64,000 nucleotides of DNA. Source: Streptomyces pactum. GTDB taxonomy: Bacteria > Actinomycetota > Actinomycetes > Streptomycetales > Streptomycetaceae. This document shows positions 15,918 to 25,200 of this stretch, piece by piece. Both the position numbers and the translations under genes were made by a program. The stretch spans positions 2,046,001 through 2,110,000 of the forward strand of contig NZ_CP019724.1 in the NCBI RefSeq assembly GCF_002005225.1. The letters run 5' to 3'. The stretch's first letter is position 1; every line of letters begins with the position of its first letter. The notes under the pieces are model-generated. The model did no database searches. It was not told the DNA's origin and worked only from the letters and a program-made list of their open reading frames with translations.

Positions 15918-18043
15918 GCACCACCGCAGAGCTTCTGAAGGGTGCGGCCGAGCTGTTCCCCGGCGAGGTCGTCACGCAGGCGCACGTGCGCCACTTCGAC
16001 CTTCCCCTGGGCGCGGGCCGCTTCGCCCTGATCACCCTGGACAACGGGCACGACCACACCAAGCCGACCACGCTCGGCCCGCAGTCGCTGGCGAACATCG
16101 ACGCCGCCATCGACCGGGTCCAGAAGGAGGCCGCGGACGGCGAGATCGTCGGCGTCGGCGTCACCGGCAAGCCGTTCATCTTCGCGGTCGGCGCCGACCT
16201 CAAGGGCGTCGAGCTGCTCAAGCGCCACGAGGACGCGCTCGCCATCGGCAAGGGCGGCCACGACGTCTTCAAGCGGCTGTCGCAACTGGCCGTGCCGACC
16301 TTCGCGTACTACAACGGTGCCGCGATGGGCGGCGGCGTGGAGATCGGCCTGCACTGCGCGTACCGCACGGTGTCGGCGGCCCTTCCCGCCTTCTCCCTCC
16401 CCGAGGTCTTCCTCGGCCTCGTCCCCGGCTGGGGCGGCTGCACGCTGCTGCCGAACCTGATCGGCGCCGACAAGGCCGTCTCGGTCATCATCGAGAACAG
16501 CCTCAACCAGAACAAGCAGCTCAAGGGCGAGCAGGTCTACGAGCTCGGCATCGCGGACGCGATCTTCGAGGGCGCCGACTTCCTGGAGCAGTCGCTGATC
16601 TGGACGGCGTCCGTCCTCAAGGGCGAGATCGCCGTCGAGCGTCCGGCGATCGACCGCGGCGAGGCCTGGGACCAGGCCGTCGCCAAGGGCCGCTTCGTCG
16701 CCGACTCCAAGGTGCACGGCGCCGCCCCGGCCGCCTACCGCGCCCTGGACATCATCGCCGCCGCCAAGAACGGCGACCTCCAGCAGGGCTACGACGCCGA
16801 GGACCAGGCCCTCGCCGACCTCATCATGGGCGGCGAACTGCGCTCCGGCATCTACGCCTTCAACCTGGTGCAGAAGCGCGGCAAGCGTCCCGCGGGCGCC
16901 CCGGACAAGTCGCTGGCCCGCCCGGTCACCAAGGTGGGCGTGGTCGGCGCCGGCCTGATGGCCTCCCAGCTCGCGCTGCTCTTCCTGCGCCGCCTGGAGG
17001 TCCCGGTCGTCCTGACCGACATCGACCAGGAGCGCGTCGACAAGGGCGTGGGCTACGTCCACGCCGAGATCGACAAGCTGCTCGGCAAGGGCCGCGTCAA
17101 CCAGGACAAGGCCAACCGCCTCAAGGCACTGGTGACCGGCGTCCTGGACAAGGCCGAGGGCTTCGCGGACGCCGACTTCATCATCGAAGCGGTCTTCGAG
17201 GAGATGGGCGTCAAGCAGAAGGTGTTCGCGGAGGTCGAGGCGGTCGCCCCGGCGCACGCGATCCTCGCCACCAACACCTCCTCGCTGTCCGTCTCGGAGA
17301 TGGCGTCGAAGCTGAAGCACCCCGAGCGGGTCGTCGGCTTCCACTTCTTCAACCCGGTCGCGATCCTCCCGCTCCTGGAGATCGTCCGCGGCGAGCGGAC
17401 CGACGACGCCTCGCTGGCCACGGCGTTCGGCGTGGCCAAGAAGCTGAAGAAGACCGCGGTGCTGGTCAAGGACGCCCCGGCGTTCGTGGTCAACCGCATC
17501 CTGACCCGCTTCATGGGCGAGATCCAGAACGTCATCGACGAGGGCACCCCGGTCGAGGTCGCGGAGAAGGCGGTGGAGCCGCTCGGCCTGCCGATGTCCC
17601 CGCTGGTCCTCCTCGAACTGGTCGGCCCGGCGATCGGCCTGCACGTCTCGGAGACCCTCAACCGGGCCTTCCCGGAGCGCTTCACGGTCTCCCCGAACCT
17701 CAAGGCGGTCGTCGAGGCGGGCAAGCGCGGCTTCTACGTCTACGACAGCGGCAAGCCCGAGCTGGACCCGGAGGTCGCCGCGCTGCTCAAGCAGGGCGAC
17801 ACCGTGCTGACCGAGGAGCAGGTCCGCGACCGCGTCCTGGACGCGGTGGCCCAGGAGATCGGCCTCATGCTCGACGAGGGCGTCGTCGCCGAGGCCCAGG
17901 ACATCGACCTCTGCCTGATCACCGGCGCCGGCTGGCCCTTCCACCTGGGCGGCATCACGCCGTACCTGGACCGTGCGGGCGTCGCCGAGCGGGTGAACGG
18001 GAAGCGGTTCCTGGAGGCGGGCGTGGCGAGCGTGCCCGCGTAG
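15914..18043 (+). CDS. fadB: 3-hydroxyacyl-CoA dehydrogenase / enoyl-CoA hydratase fusion
   Basis: Predicted protein of 709 residues. The N-terminal crotonase domain (about 1–290) shows the oxyanion-hole segments FAVGADLKGVELL and NGAAMGGGVEIGLHC and the acid/base Glu in SLPEVFLGLVPGWGG. The C-terminal 3-hydroxyacyl-CoA dehydrogenase has a Rossmann motif VGVVGAGLMASQLA, FIIEAVFEE, ILATNTSSLSVSEMA and the catalytic His in VVGFHFFNPV. It hydrates enoyl-CoA and oxidises the product with NAD+, feeding fadA. Its GTG overlaps the thiolase stop codon. The Rossmann loop has GAGLMAS where GxGxMG is most common. Confidence 0.93.
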   Translation: MSTTAELLKGAAELFPGEVVTQAHVRHFDLPLGAGRFALITLDNGHDHTKPTTLGPQSLANIDAAIDRVQKEAADGEIVGVGVTGKPFIFAVGADLKGVELLKRHEDALAIGKGGHDVFKRLSQLAVPTFAYYNGAAMGGGVEIGLHCAYRTVSAALPAFSLPEVFLGLVPGWGGCTLLPNLIGADKAVSVIIENSLNQNKQLKGEQVYELGIADAIFEGADFLEQSLIWTASVLKGEIAVERPAIDRGEAWDQAVAKGRFVADSKVHGAAPAAYRALDIIAAAKNGDLQQGYDAEDQALADLIMGGELRSGIYAFNLVQKRGKRPAGAPDKSLARPVTKVGVVGAGLMASQLALLFLRRLEVPVVLTDIDQERVDKGVGYVHAEIDKLLGKGRVNQDKANRLKALVTGVLDKAEGFADADFIIEAVFEEMGVKQKVFAEVEAVAPAHAILATNTSSLSVSEMASKLKHPERVVGFHFFNPVAILPLLEIVRGERTDDASLATAFGVAKKLKKTAVLVKDAPAFVVNRILTRFMGEIQNVIDEGTPVEVAEKAVEPLGLPMSPLVLLELVGPAIGLHVSETLNRAFPERFTVSPNLKAVVEAGKRGFYVYDSGKPELDPEVAALLKQGDTVLTEEQVRDRVLDAVAQEIGLMLDEGVVAEAQDIDLCLITGAGWPFHLGGITPYLDRAGVAERVNGKRFLEAGVASVPA

Positions 18044-18058
18044 TCTCCGTACGACGAC

Positions 18059-18092
18059 GAGGGGGCCCCCGCCGTGCGGCGGGGGCCCCCTC
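18059..18092. terminator. Bidirectional terminator between fadB and the Asp2-like gene
   Basis: A 15-base GC stem (GAGGGGGCCCCCGCC and its exact complement) closes on a GTGC loop. It sits 15 bases after the fadB stop codon and 18 bases before the convergent gene's stop at 18111, so it can serve both. Confidence 0.8.
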
Positions 18093-18110
18093 GCATGCCG
18101 TGGGGCCGGG

Positions 18111-19619
18111 TCAGTAGCCGTACGGCGTCGCGCCCGCCGGGGCGGGCGCGACGGCGAAGGGGACCGGGGTGGCCGGGGACTCGTTTCCCGCCGCGTCCAC
18201 GGCGAACACCTCCACCGTGTGCCGGCCCTCCTGCCACGGCCAGCCGGAGTCCCAGGCCCAGCGGCCGTCGACCGCGACCGGGCTCCCGCCGAGGAGAGTG
18301 CCGCCGGCCCTGAACCCCACCTGCGCCGCTCCCCGGGCCAGGCCGGTGAACCGCACGGCCGGTACCGCGATCTGCTCGTACGCCACCGGGGACTGGACCG
18401 TCGGCGCCGGCAGTTGCCCGCCCATGGGCGGCGTGTCGAACCGCGCCGGGGGCTGGGCCGGGATCGCGGACGCGGCGGCGGCCGAGGCACCGGCCACCGT
18501 GGTGAAGGGGATGACGGTGCCCTTGGTCTTGCGTCCCTCCGGGTCCCAGGCGACGGCCTTCACCAGGTGCTTGCCCCTGCTCCACGGCTTGTCGCGCTTC
18601 CAGGACCAGGTGCCGTCCGCGGCCACGGTCGGCGAGCCCAGGAACTTGCCGTGCTCCCACAGGCTCACCCGTACGGCGCCGGGCGCCATGCCGGTGAAGT
18701 ACACGCCGTCCGTGGGCAGTTCGGTGTGCGCCGCCGGGTGGGTCACCACCGGCATGGCGATGCCGCTGGGCTTCTGGGCCGAGGTGGCGGACAGATACGC
18801 CTTGATGCCCGCGGTGTCGCGGTCCGGCTCCTCGTACCCGTTGCGCACCATGCCCAGTCGCGGGGGAAGCCCGTCGGCGAGCATGTTGACGAGGCCCATG
18901 AGGAAGGGGACGTTGCGCCTGGTGACCTCCGAGTGCCGGGTGATGTAGGGGGACTCGCTGTAGATGAAGTTGAAGTTGTCGTACCCCTGGAAGAGCCCGA
19001 GGAACGGCTCCACCTGTTCCTTGTACTGCTCGTCCTGCGGCGAGGAGAGCAGGTAGATGTTCGACTGCCGCCCGGCGCCCGAGCGCACCAGGTCGGGCAG
19101 GAGCGCGTCGGCGATCCGGACGTTCTCCTCCGGCACCCCCTGACCCAGCATGAACCCGGCGACCTTGGGGTGCACGGTCTTCACATAGGTGCCGACGAGG
19201 AACTGCGGCACGATGGAGACGATGTTGCCGAACCCGTAGCGCAGGCCGAAGTAGAGGGCCGCGCTGCCGCCCTTGGAGCCGCCCCACATCGTGACGCGGT
19301 CCGGGGTCAGGTCAAGGGCGTTCATCACCTTGGAGATGACCCCGATCACGGACTGCTCCAGGGAGAAGTCCATCCCCTCGCACAGGTAGTAGCTCCTCAT
19401 GCCGCGGAACCGGTCGCGGATCCACAGGATGTTGGCCCGCACCGGGTTGAGGACGCCGTTCGACCAGCCGTAGTCGTCGGGGACGCCGAAGTTGGAGAAC
19501 ACGACGACGAGATGGCGGTTGCCGCCCTTCGCGTGCGTGAACCGGTACTCGACGGGATAGGCACCCGAGGTGTCGATCCCGGTGATCAGCTCGCGTGTTT
19601 TCGTCGGTGCGTTCGCCAT
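18111..19619 (-). CDS. Asp2-like alpha/beta-fold protein with two beta-sandwich repeats (copy A)
   Basis: Predicted protein of 502 residues. The first 280 form an alpha/beta-hydrolase-like domain with the nucleophile elbow WGGSKGGSAALYFGLRYG (Ser115), plus LVVVFSNFG and NIYLLSSPQDE, the pattern I associate with accessory Sec protein Asp2 and related wall-glycan acyl hydrolases or transferases. Two beta-rich units of about 90 residues follow, each with the motif VAADGTWSWKRDKPWSRGKH or VAVDGRWAWDSGWPWQEGRH, like bacterial Ig-like modules. There is no signal peptide, so it is cytosolic or exported by an unusual route. It is a tandem paralogue of the gene at 19668–21122, next to a teichoic-acid-type polymerase. 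The Asp2 link is by motif only. Confidence 0.65.
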   Translation of the reverse strand: MANAPTKTRELITGIDTSGAYPVEYRFTHAKGGNRHLVVVFSNFGVPDDYGWSNGVLNPVRANILWIRDRFRGMRSYYLCEGMDFSLEQSVIGVISKVMNALDLTPDRVTMWGGSKGGSAALYFGLRYGFGNIVSIVPQFLVGTYVKTVHPKVAGFMLGQGVPEENVRIADALLPDLVRSGAGRQSNIYLLSSPQDEQYKEQVEPFLGLFQGYDNFNFIYSESPYITRHSEVTRRNVPFLMGLVNMLADGLPPRLGMVRNGYEEPDRDTAGIKAYLSATSAQKPSGIAMPVVTHPAAHTELPTDGVYFTGMAPGAVRVSLWEHGKFLGSPTVAADGTWSWKRDKPWSRGKHLVKAVAWDPEGRKTKGTVIPFTTVAGASAAAASAIPAQPPARFDTPPMGGQLPAPTVQSPVAYEQIAVPAVRFTGLARGAAQVGFRAGGTLLGGSPVAVDGRWAWDSGWPWQEGRHTVEVFAVDAAGNESPATPVPFAVAPAPAGATPYGY

Positions 19620-19667
19620 GTGTGCGCTTCCACTCGTGAGTTGTTCGTCGTCGGGGGCCGTCGGTGC

Positions 19668-21122
19668 TCAGTACCGCGGCGGGAGGTGACCGGCGGGCAC
19701 GGACGCGTTCAGGACCGTGAAGCCGGCCGGGGCGGGGGCCGACTCCGCACCGCTGGCGTCCACCGCGACCACCTCGACCAGGTGCGGCCCCTCCGGCCAC
19801 GACCAGCCCGGGTCCCAGCCCCAGATTCCGTCCGGCGCGACCGCCACCGCGCCCAGGAGTACGCCGTTCTCCCGGAAGCCCACCTGCAACGCGCCCGGCG
19901 CGGTGCCGTGGAAGGCGACCGACGTCCCCACCTGTTGCCGCGGGCCCGGCACGGACACGACCGGCGGGATCGGCCCCGTCGGACCGGGGCCGTCGACCAC
20001 CGTGAAGGGGAGCTCGACCCGGCTCGAGTGGAAGCCCGCCGGATCCACCGCGAAGATCTTGACCAGGTGCTTCCCCGTGGCCCACGGCTTGGCCGGCTGC
20101 CAGGACCAGGTACCGTCGGCCGCGACCTCCGGCGACGCCACGAACTTGCCGTTGCGCCACATGCTCACCCGCACCGCGCCCGGGGCGAACCCGGCGAAGT
20201 GCTGGCCGGTGACGGGAACCTCGCTGTTGTAGCCCGGGGAGGTGATCACCGGCGGTGCGAACGTGTCGGCGTCCTGGACCTTCGAGGTGGCGGAGAGGTA
20301 GGCGTCGATGCCCGACTGGTCGCGGTCGAACTCCTCGGCGGCATGGCGCACGAACCCCAGGCGGGGGGCGTAGCCGTCGGCCAGCAGGTTCAGCAGGCCG
20401 ACCAGCGCCGGGACGTTCCGCCTCGTCACCGTGGCGTGGCCGGTGATGGTGGGCGATTCGCTGTACATGAAGTTGAAGTTCTCGTAGCCCTGGAACATGC
20501 CGAGGAACGGCTCCACCTGCACGGCGTAGTGCTCGTCCTGCGGCGAGGAGAGCACGTAGATGTTGGCCCCGGGGTTGGCCCGGCTCCGCACCAGGTCGGG
20601 CAGGAGCGCGTCCAGGACCCGTGCGTTGTGCGCCGGCGCCCCCTCGCCGAGCATGTAGGCGGAGACCTTCGGGTGCCGCCTCTCCAGGGCGTCGCCGACG
20701 AGGAACTGGGGGACGATGGCCACGATGTTCCGGTAGCCGTACCGCAGTCCGAAGTACAGCGCGGCGCTGCCGCCCTTGGAGCCGCCCCACAGGGTGACCT
20801 GGTCCGGCGTGAGCGCCAGCGACCGCGTGACGTTCGAGATGAGGGTCTGCACCGAGTCCGCCAGGCCGAAGTCCATGTTCCGGCACAGGTAGTAGGCGTT
20901 CATCCCGTCGAAGCGGTCGCGGATCCACAGGATGTTGGCGCGCACGTTGTCGAAGACGCCGTTGGACCAGCCGTAGTCCTCGGGCGCCGAGAAGTTGGCG
21001 AACACGACGACGAGGTGGCGGTTGCCGCTCTTGGCGTGGGAGAACCGGTACTCGACCGGGAACGTACCCGACGCCTCGATCCCGTTGAACAGCTTCCGCC
21101 CGCTCGTGGGTGCTTGGGACAT
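19668..21122 (-). CDS. Asp2-like alpha/beta-fold protein with two beta-sandwich repeats (copy B)
   Basis: Predicted protein of 484 residues, clearly homologous to copy A along its whole length (for example RANILWIRDRF, LTPDQVTLWGGSKGGSAALY and YSESPTITGH). The same nucleophile elbow is present. The two C-terminal repeats keep VAADGTWSWQPAKPWATGKH and VAPDGIWGWDPGWSWPEGPH. The ATG at 21122 has GGAG ten bases upstream; a longer frame to 21191 is open but starts in the intergenic region. It lies 48 bases upstream of copy A on the same strand and is probably cotranscribed. It is divergent from the phosphatase-fold gene at 21195. Function is inferred only from the neighbourhood and the alpha/beta fold. 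Confidence 0.65.
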   Translation of the reverse strand: MSQAPTSGRKLFNGIEASGTFPVEYRFSHAKSGNRHLVVVFANFSAPEDYGWSNGVFDNVRANILWIRDRFDGMNAYYLCRNMDFGLADSVQTLISNVTRSLALTPDQVTLWGGSKGGSAALYFGLRYGYRNIVAIVPQFLVGDALERRHPKVSAYMLGEGAPAHNARVLDALLPDLVRSRANPGANIYVLSSPQDEHYAVQVEPFLGMFQGYENFNFMYSESPTITGHATVTRRNVPALVGLLNLLADGYAPRLGFVRHAAEEFDRDQSGIDAYLSATSKVQDADTFAPPVITSPGYNSEVPVTGQHFAGFAPGAVRVSMWRNGKFVASPEVAADGTWSWQPAKPWATGKHLVKIFAVDPAGFHSSRVELPFTVVDGPGPTGPIPPVVSVPGPRQQVGTSVAFHGTAPGALQVGFRENGVLLGAVAVAPDGIWGWDPGWSWPEGPHLVEVVAVDASGAESAPAPAGFTVLNASVPAGHLPPRY

Positions 21123-21194
21123 GTACGGAACTCCAGTTTTCAGGGACAGATCGTCGGATTGGCTCCGAATCACCTGGTCGGACATGATGTCGGG

Positions 21195-22103
21195 ATGCCT
21201 CTCGTGGTCCCCGCGCTCCCGCCCGGCCCTCGCCGGCGCCGCGGACTGATCGCGCCGGCCTCGGTACTCGCGCTGTCGGCCGTCCTCGCCGCGGTGCTGG
21301 TGCGGACCGCCCCGGGCACGGCACGGTCCCTGTCCGCGGACCGCACCCTGACGGTGGCGACCTGGAACATGTGCGGCGTCCGGCAGTGGGGTTGCGCGGA
21401 CACCGGCAGTGCCTCCGCCAAGCGGCTGGCGGTGGAGCGGCTCGTCGACGCGGGGGCCGGCGTCGTGCTGCTGCAGGAGGCCTGCGCCACGCACGCCGAG
21501 TCGGTACGCGAGGCGCTCGGCGGCTCCTGGCGGCTGTCCTTCCGGCCCTACACCTGGCGCGACGGCGCCGGGCGCACCGGAACGGTCCGCTGCGAGGGCC
21601 GCGGGCAGGGCACGGCCGGCCTCGCCGTCCTCTCGGCCCACCCGCTGTCCTCGGTGCGGTCGGTGCCCTCGCGCCGGCCGGAGGTCGGACTGCGGCGGGG
21701 CATCCTGTGCGCGACCGTCGCGGCGGTCGACGTCCGGGTGTGCAACGCCCATCTGAGCCTGCCCGGCAGCGACCGGGCGCATCCCGGCCGGGAGTACCGC
21801 GACGACCAGTTGACGACGCTGATCACGGCGGCGCCCGGACCGCGCACCGTGTTCGGCGGCGACTTCAACCTGAACCCGCCGGGTGCCCGCAATCCGTCCG
21901 GCTGGGTGTGGCCGCCCGCCGCCTACGGCGCTTTCCGGGAATGCGACCAGACGTCCGGTGGCGACCGGTCGGGCCGTGCGACCCATGTGTCCGGCCACAA
22001 ACTCGACTATCTCTTCACCGGGTTGCCCCGGTCCTCCTGCACGGTGCGCGACACCGGGGTCTCCGACCACCGGGCGCTGCTGATGCGGGTGGACACCGGT
22101 TGA
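21195..22103 (+). CDS. Endonuclease/exonuclease/phosphatase-fold protein with N-terminal membrane anchor
   Basis: Predicted protein of 302 residues. An Arg-rich n-region and hydrophobic stretch (GLIAPASVLALSAVLAAVLV, about 17–36) form a signal anchor or signal peptide. The EEP fold follows with all usual catalytic residues: Asn in VATWNMCG, Glu in VLLQEACA, His in CNAHLSL, Asp/Asn in GGDFNLNP and the terminal Asp-His in VSDHRALL. Members act on DNA, sphingomyelin or phosphoinositides. Extracellular location and the wall-polymer neighbours suggest a phosphodiesterase or nuclease outside the membrane (inference). Six or more Cys residues suit a secreted, disulfide-bonded protein. Confidence 0.8.
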   Translation: MPLVVPALPPGPRRRRGLIAPASVLALSAVLAAVLVRTAPGTARSLSADRTLTVATWNMCGVRQWGCADTGSASAKRLAVERLVDAGAGVVLLQEACATHAESVREALGGSWRLSFRPYTWRDGAGRTGTVRCEGRGQGTAGLAVLSAHPLSSVRSVPSRRPEVGLRRGILCATVAAVDVRVCNAHLSLPGSDRAHPGREYRDDQLTTLITAAPGPRTVFGGDFNLNPPGARNPSGWVWPPAAYGAFRECDQTSGGDRSGRATHVSGHKLDYLFTGLPRSSCTVRDTGVSDHRALLMRVDTG

Positions 22104-22254
22104 GGCAACGCCGAAGAGGCGCTCGGCTCCCGCACCGTGGATGCGGGACGGACCGGGCGCCGGGGAAGTGGACGACGGTGCGGTCATGGAGCGCCGGTAC
22201 CTTCCGGCGCGGCCGCGCACACCCCGGTGCCGCCGGCCGGCCGAGCCATCGGCG

Positions 22255-25200
22255 TCATACGGTCGCGCCTTCGTAGGTCCGGCCTCCGGCGGGCGGCGCC
22301 TGCCCGGCCGGTCCGGCCGGCCGCTCGTACCCCGCCGGCATGAGCCGCGGCACCTGCGGGTGCGACTGCGGCTGTCGCGAAGGCGTGCCGTCGTGCGCCG
22401 GGCCGGGCTGCGCGGGCACCGCCCCGACCGTCCGCGCCGCGTCGGACCCGGGCTGCGCCGGCCGGCGCGGCGCGGTGAACCAGCTCCCGGCCCTCCCCTG
22501 GACGGGGGTCATGGCGCGGGCGGTCTGCCGGGTGTCGACGGTCCCGACGGCCGGTGCCTGCGCCTGCCCGGGCGCGAGGTCGCCGCCCGCCACCAGCATC
22601 CGGTCGGCGAGCCGCGCGGAGGCGTACCCGTCGTCCAGGTCGCAGAACTCGCGCTGGAACCAGCGGTAGCGCTCGCCGTAGGCCTCCTGGATCCGCTCGA
22701 TCTGCTCGACGGCCGACACCAGGTCCTCGGAGGTGTCCAGGAGGGGGCCCGGGGCGCTGCCCGCGAAGTCGAAGTAGAAGCCGCGCAGGGTGTCGCGGTA
22801 GTGGTCCAGGTCGTAGGTGAAGAAGAGGATGGGCCGCCCGGTGTTGACGTAGTCGAACATCAGGGACGAGTAGTCCGTGATCATCACGTCGGTGATCAGG
22901 GAGAGGTCGGCCATGTCCGGGTAGTCGGAGACGTCGTAGACGAATCCGTCGCCGGCGCCCGGCACCGGGTCCACGACGTTGGGGTGGCGGCGGACCAGGA
23001 GGACGTGCTCGGCACCCAGCCGGGCGCGGGCGTCCTCGAGGTCGATGCGGAAGTCCAGTTTGTACTTGCCGGGCGCGTAGTACTGGTCGTCGCGCCAGGT
23101 GGGCGCGTACATCACGATCCGCTTGCCCTCGGGCAGGCCGATCCGGCGCCGGATCTCCTGCTCCCGCTCCTCGGTGCCGGGCAGCCGCAGGATGTCGTTG
23201 CGCGGGTAGCCCGACTCCACCATCTCGCCGGGGAAGCCGAAGGCGCGCTGGAGGATCGGGGTGGAGAAGCTGTTGGGCGAGACCAGCATGTCCCAGTTCT
23301 GCACCTCCTTCTCGACCCGTTCCAGGTAGCGCTGGTCGGCGAAGTGGATGGACTCGATGTCGTGGCCGATCTTCTTCAGCGGGGTGCCGTGCCAGGTCTG
23401 GACGACGATCTGGCCGTCCCGCTTCTGGAACCAGTCCGGGAGGTGGTTGTTGGCGACGACGTACCGGCTGGTGGCGAGGGCCTCGTACCACTCGGGCGAC
23501 CACATGCGGATCGGGATCGCGGTGGGCGGCACCTCCACCTGGTCGTCGCGCACCACCCACAGGTGTTCGAGGTCGGTACCGCGCCGGAGCAGTTCCTCGT
23601 GCAGCGCCCGGGGACTGTCCGAGTACTGGGTGCCCTTGAAGGCGTCGAAGAGGACGGCGGGGCGCACCCGCTGCCGGCGGGCCGCCGGGTACGCCTTGGT
23701 GCGCAGCAGCTTCTGCCGGTAGGGGCCGCGGGCGTGGTCGGGCATGGCCGAGTGGACCAGCAGCGACAACCGGTCGTACGCCTCGGCCTGGAGCTCGTAG
23801 CGCCGCTCGTTCGCCTCGTACTCCTCGGGGAGGGCGCCGATGATGTCCTGCTCGGTCTTCACCATCAGGTCCTCGAGGCGGTCCTCGCGGGCCACCGCCG
23901 ACAGGTCCTGCCGGCGCAGGAAGAAGTCCCAGCGGCCGGCCGCGAGCGGGATGTCCCCGGCCAGCGTCCGCATGGCGGCCGGGGAGAGCAGGCAGCGGAA
24001 CTCGTTGCCGTTCCACTCGACCCCGACCTCGCGCTCCGCGCCGTGCGCCCGCGAGCGGACCACCAGGTGTGCGTCCTGGTACTCCCGCGGCGACAGCCGG
24101 TCGGCGGCCAGGTACCGGCCGTGGATCTCCAGCGAGCCGTCCTCGTGCCAGGCGAACGCCGTCGCCGTGGGCAGGGTGGCCCGTTCGAAGAGCACCAGGT
24201 AGCCCGAGCCGTTGCGGTGGACGACGACCTCCCGGTCGCCCTCGCGGGTCTGCAGCGAGGCGGGCATGCGGTAGTGCCCGTCCGGGGTCTCCTCGGCCAT
24301 GACGGGGTAGATGGCCGTCTTGCGGCCCTCCACGTGGAGGGTCGTCTTCCAGCCGTTGCTGCCCATGCTCCAGGACTGCGGGATCTCCGTGTCGGCCTGG
24401 GCGTCGCCCCGGAAGGCCGGTACCAGCGAGCGCAGGGGCAGCCTGGCCGCGAAGGTGCACCAGCCCTCGCCGCCCGGCGTGAAGTACACCCGCCCGTCGT
24501 GCTGGCCCGAGCCGCTCAGGCTGGTGACGCGCAGCTTGCCCCACTCCGGCACCTTCGGGCCGAGGTACACCCCGCGCAGCTCCAACTGGTCCCCGACCAC
24601 GCGGTGGCCGGTGATCCGGCAGCGCACGATCTCCACCCGCAGCTTCAGCTTGCCCTGGAGGAAGACCGGGAGGATGCGGGTGTTCTTGTCGACGTACCGG
24701 TACGGGGGGTTGGCGGCGCTGCCCGCGCCGCCCCGGTCGATGCCGCGGTAGCGGAACAGCCCCCGGCTGAGGACCCCGGTGGCCACGTCCCAGGTGCCCT
24801 CGGCCCACTGGCCCTTGCGCTTGAGGCGGGTCGTGTCGATGCGGGCCTCGAAGCCGGCCCAGTCGTAGCAGTAACGATTCTGCGCGGAGGATTCGGTGGC
24901 CTGCGGCGCGTAGGTGGTCTTCGCCGTGGTGATCACCATGCGGCCCTGCTTCTTGTTCCGCAGGGCGATCGCCTTCACCGACATGTGCCGCTTGTGCACG
25001 TTGATGTAGCGCACGTAGGCGTTGCCGGTGAGGGTCAGCAGGTGGCCGTTGGCGCTCCAGCGGGCCCCGCTGAGCGAACCGTGCAGGGAGAGTTCCTTGT
25101 CGAGCCGGAACGCCTTCTTGTCGAGGCCGACACCGCGGTCACCGAGGTAGGGGTACTTCAGGTAGCGGTGGAAGCGCCGCTGGACCGGCATCGGGCCGCC

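Noticed and set aside
15833..18490. An 885-codon minus-strand frame opposite fadB
   Set aside because: It covers fadB, whose crotonase and dehydrogenase motifs are unambiguous; the antisense product is compositionally biased and without domains.
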